Assembly (NCBI RefSeq): GCF_007830355.1
Contig: NZ_VLKO01000011.1
Coordinates: forward strand, 62,001-126,000
Source of the DNA: Flavobacterium tiangeerense
GTDB lineage: Bacteria > Bacteroidota > Bacteroidia > Flavobacteriales > Flavobacteriaceae
Length of the DNA stretch: 64,000 nt
Direction: 5' to 3'
Shown here: piece by piece, positions 61,961 through 64,000 of the stretch
Position numbering within the stretch: the first letter of the stretch is position 1
How the letters are laid out: each line of letters starts with the position of its first letter
The notes under the pieces: generated by a model
The model's database searches: none
Told to the model about the DNA's origin: nothing
What the model saw: only the letters and a program-made list of their open reading frames with translations
Program-made: the position numbers and the translations under genes

Positions 61961-63001
61961 ATGAAAAAAGAGATATCTGCTTATAATAATGTCTTAGAAT
62001 TAATAGGTAATACTCCACTTATTAAGCTAAATAAAGTTACTGAAGATTTAGTTGGAAATTTTTACGCAAAAGTAGAAGCTTTTAATCCAGGACATTCCTC
62101 TAAAGATAGAATTGCATTATATATTATTGAAGAAGCTGAAAAAAGAGGGATTTTATCACCTGGTGATACTATAATTGAAACTACATCTGGTAATACTGGG
62201 TTTAGTTTGGCAATGGTAAGTATCATCAAAGGGTACAATTGTATACTAGCAGTAAGCTCAAAATCATCCAAAGATAAAATTGATATGCTACGTAGCTTAG
62301 GTGCCAAGGTTTATGTTTGTCCAGCTCACGTATCAGCAGATGATGAACGTTCCTATTATAATGTAGCGAAGCGTTTACATGAAGAAACGAAAGGTTCTGT
62401 TTACATTAATCAGTACTTCAATCAGTTAAATATTGATGCACATTACAATTCTACAGGTCCAGAAATTTGGAAACAAACCAATGGAGCCATTACGCATCTT
62501 GTAGCATGCAGTGGTACTGGTGGAACTATTTCAGGAACTGCAAAATACCTGAAAGAACAAAATCCTAATATTAAAATTTTAGGAGTTGATGCTTTTGGAT
62601 CGGTATTAAAAAAGTATCATGAAACTAGAGAATTTGATAACGAAGAAATTTATCCATACAGAATTGAGGGATTAGGTAAAAATCTAATTCCATCTGCAAC
62701 TGATTTTGATATAATCGACAAGTTCATGAAAGTTACAGATGAGGAAAGTGCTCACACTGCCAGAGAAATAACGAAAAAAGAAGGTTTATTTGTTGGGTAT
62801 ACTTCAGGAGCGGTGATGCAAGCAATTAAGCAATACGCAGAAGAGGGAGAGTTTGACGAAAATAGTAATGTAATAGCTATTTTTCCAGATCATGGATCTC
62901 GATATATGAGTAAAGTTTTTAGTGATGACTGGATGAATGAGCAAGGATTTTTTGACAGTATCAATGAAGAAGAAGTTCAAAAAATTGAATTTATAAAATA
63001 G
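61961..63001 (+). CDS. PLP-dependent cysteine synthase family protein
   Basis: 346 residues. [15 protein letters not shown], then the PLP Lys in [15 protein letters not shown], the substrate loop [18 protein letters not shown], and the phosphate loop [15 protein letters not shown]. It resembles cysteine synthase/cystathionine beta-synthase catalytic cores; no CBS domains. Makes cysteine from O-acetylserine and sulfide, or works in transsulfuration; not decidable. Terminator follows at 63025-63051. Confidence 0.88.
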   Translation: MKKEISAYNNVLELIGNTPLIKLNKVTEDLVGNFYAKVEAFNPGHSSKDRIALYIIEEAEKRGILSPGDTIIETTSGNTGFSLAMVSIIKGYNCILAVSSKSSKDKIDMLRSLGAKVYVCPAHVSADDERSYYNVAKRLHEETKGSVYINQYFNQLNIDAHYNSTGPEIWKQTNGAITHLVACSGTGGTISGTAKYLKEQNPNIKILGVDAFGSVLKKYHETREFDNEEIYPYRIEGLGKNLIPSATDFDIIDKFMKVTDEESAHTAREITKKEGLFVGYTSGAVMQAIKQYAEEGEFDENSNVIAIFPDHGSRYMSKVFSDDWMNEQGFFDSINEEEVQKIEFIK

Positions 63002-63024
63002 ATCAAATTGTAATAGTCTTATAT

Positions 63025-63056
63025 AAAACTCCAGAATTTTTCTGGAGTTTTTTTTT
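63025..63056 (+). terminator. Terminator after cysteine synthase gene
   Basis: AAAACTCCAGA / TCTGGAGTTTT with long T run; a weaker hairpin for yebC lies at about 63090-63120 (AAAAACTC / GAGTTTTT). Confidence 0.85.
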
Positions 63057-63138
63057 AAGTTTTAAAATATTTATTAGGGTATAGGCAAAAAAAAAACTCC
63101 TGATTGCTCAAGAGTTTTTAAGTTTTTAAAAAATGGGA

Positions 63139-63849
63139 TTATTCCTCCATAGTATGATACACGTTCATCACGTCATCATCCTCTTCAATTTTTTCAATTA
63201 ATTTTTCAACATCAGCCATTTCTGCTTCGGTCAGCTTTTTTGTAATTTGAGGGATACGTTCAAAACCCGATGATAAAATTTCAATGCCGCGACTTTCAAG
63301 TTCTTTTTGAATAGTTCCAAAACTACCAAAAGGAGCATAAATTAAAATTCCATCTTCATCAGCAAAAATTTCTTCGGCACCAAAGTCGATAAACTCTAAC
63401 TCAAGTTCTTCTACATCTTGATTGTTATTTGGAATTCTAAAATTACAAGTATGATCAAACATAAACTCAACAGACCCTTGTGTTCCCATGGTACCATTAC
63501 ATTTATTGAAATAACTTCTAATGTTTGCAACAGTTCTATTGTTATTATCAGTAGCAGTTTCTATTAAAATTGCAATACCGTGTGGTGCATAGCCTTCAAA
63601 CAATTGTTCTTTGTAATTTGCTGTATCTTTGTCAGTCGCTTTTTTTATAGCACGCTCCACATTTTCTTTAGGCATGTTAACTGCCTTAGAGTTTTGGATT
63701 ACGGCTCTTAGTCTCGAGTTGGCCTCAGGATTGGGACCACCTTCTTTAACAGCCATTACAATATCCTTACCTATTCTGGTAAATGCTTTGGCCATTGCTG
63801 ACCAACGTTTCATTTTTCTTCCTTTTCTAAACTCAAACGCTCTTCCCAT
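63139..63849 (-). CDS. YebC/PmpR-family protein (TACO1-like)
   Basis: 236 residues. MGRAFEFRKGRKMKRWSAMA, then FTRIGKDIVMAVKEGGPNPE with LRAVIQNSKAVNMPKENVER are the family signature; a LLIETATDNNNRTVANIRSY-like segment follows. YebC proteins act as DNA-binding regulators or help ribosomes at proline stretches. Located next to gcvT, a pair often seen in Flavobacteriia. Confidence 0.92.
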   Translation of the reverse strand: MGRAFEFRKGRKMKRWSAMAKAFTRIGKDIVMAVKEGGPNPEANSRLRAVIQNSKAVNMPKENVERAIKKATDKDTANYKEQLFEGYAPHGIAILIETATDNNNRTVANIRSYFNKCNGTMGTQGSVEFMFDHTCNFRIPNNNQDVEELELEFIDFGAEEIFADEDGILIYAPFGSFGTIQKELESRGIEILSSGFERIPQITKKLTEAEMADVEKLIEKIEEDDDVMNVYHTMEE

Positions 63850-63907
63850 TACTATTTCTTATTTTGAACTGCAAAAATACAATAATTATGCAGGTTTAAA
63901 AATCATT

Positions 63908-64000
63908 TTATTTCTTATAAAAAGGCAATTTTACCACCTTAGCTAATACATCATTTTTTCTAATACGAATAAAAATTTCACTATCTAGTGCGCTATTGGC
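63908..64000 (-). CDS. gcvT: Aminomethyltransferase (glycine cleavage T protein), C-terminal end only
   Basis: The last 30 residues are visible: SEIFIRIRKNDVLAKVVKLP then FYKK and stop. This IR-K...AKVVKLPFYKK end is typical of GcvT. The gene starts beyond the window edge. With YebC beside it the call is sound, though based on few residues. Confidence 0.75.
   Translation of the reverse strand, partial: ANSALDSEIFIRIRKNDVLAKVVKLPFYKK

Noticed and set aside
1..64000. CRISPR array or rRNA operon
   Set aside because: No regular spaced direct repeats and no rRNA-like sequence seen.

Overview
The window is AT-rich, with one TAnnTTTG-type promoter after another, an ssrA gene, a GcvT/YebC pair and many Sec or lipoprotein leaders of the Flavobacteriia style. 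It is best read as a chromosomal piece of a Flavobacterium-like Bacteroidota bacterium, carrying a large accessory island between two ordinary housekeeping regions.

Layout. 1-2606 is a small sulfur/carbonate group on the minus strand: a persulfide-dioxygenase-like hydrolase with rhodanese domain (cut by the window edge), a lipoprotein beta-carbonic anhydrase and a TauE/SafE transporter. 3022-4266 is a PagL-like lipid A deacylase gene broken by one in-frame TAG. About 5570-40570 is the island. 40583-42274 is a recombination scar: tRNA-Arg, a truncated yqeY, a 242-bp copied piece of the island's big effector split by a 217-bp MITE, the tail of a large serine recombinase, and ssrA. 42339-64000 is core genome (serine hydrolase, lysine/alanine-dehydrogenase-like enzyme, TPR protein, fumC, TonB-type barrel, arsC-like, CPBP protease, menE, acyl-CoA carboxylase beta, lpxD, prfB with its programmed frameshift, threonine aldolase, ybaB, prolyl oligopeptidase, cysteine synthase, yebC, gcvT end).

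The island encodes a headless contractile phage tail. I see sheath (DUF2586 type), tube, tail terminator, two paralogous assembly-chaperone-like proteins, hub (gpD/gp27-like), spike (gpV/gp45-like), LysM/tail-X-like protein, gp25-like wedge, baseplate J, tail protein I-like, and a collar/FN3 fibre that ends in an intein-like Hint domain. I see no capsid, portal or terminase gene. Lysis functions are present (M15 endolysin, GH19 lysozyme, several holin-like membrane proteins), so release as a tailocin-like particle is the simplest reading. Cargo or weapon genes are present too: an AHH-nuclease polymorphic toxin lying where a tape measure is expected, its overlapping immunity gene, an array of SMI1/KNR4-type immunity genes with an orphan WHH-nuclease tip, and a 1280-residue protein with a C-terminal M15 peptidase paired with a lipoprotein that is probably its immunity protein. 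A three-gene fibre/adhesin/membrane cassette is present in three diverged copies.

The most striking signal is regulatory. Eight transcription units of the island, on both strands, are each preceded by the same sense-oriented element CTGAAACTACTG, followed after 42-43 bases by a TAnnTTT(n)nA box. This defines a regulon that joins tail, lysis, fibre and effector genes. An S24-type self-cleaving repressor (22960-23760) sits beside repeated AACATAT sequences inside one of these promoters. That promoter drives a unit containing a 55-residue helix-turn-helix protein (21823-21990), a candidate activator of the rest. This gives a testable model of damage-induced relay control.
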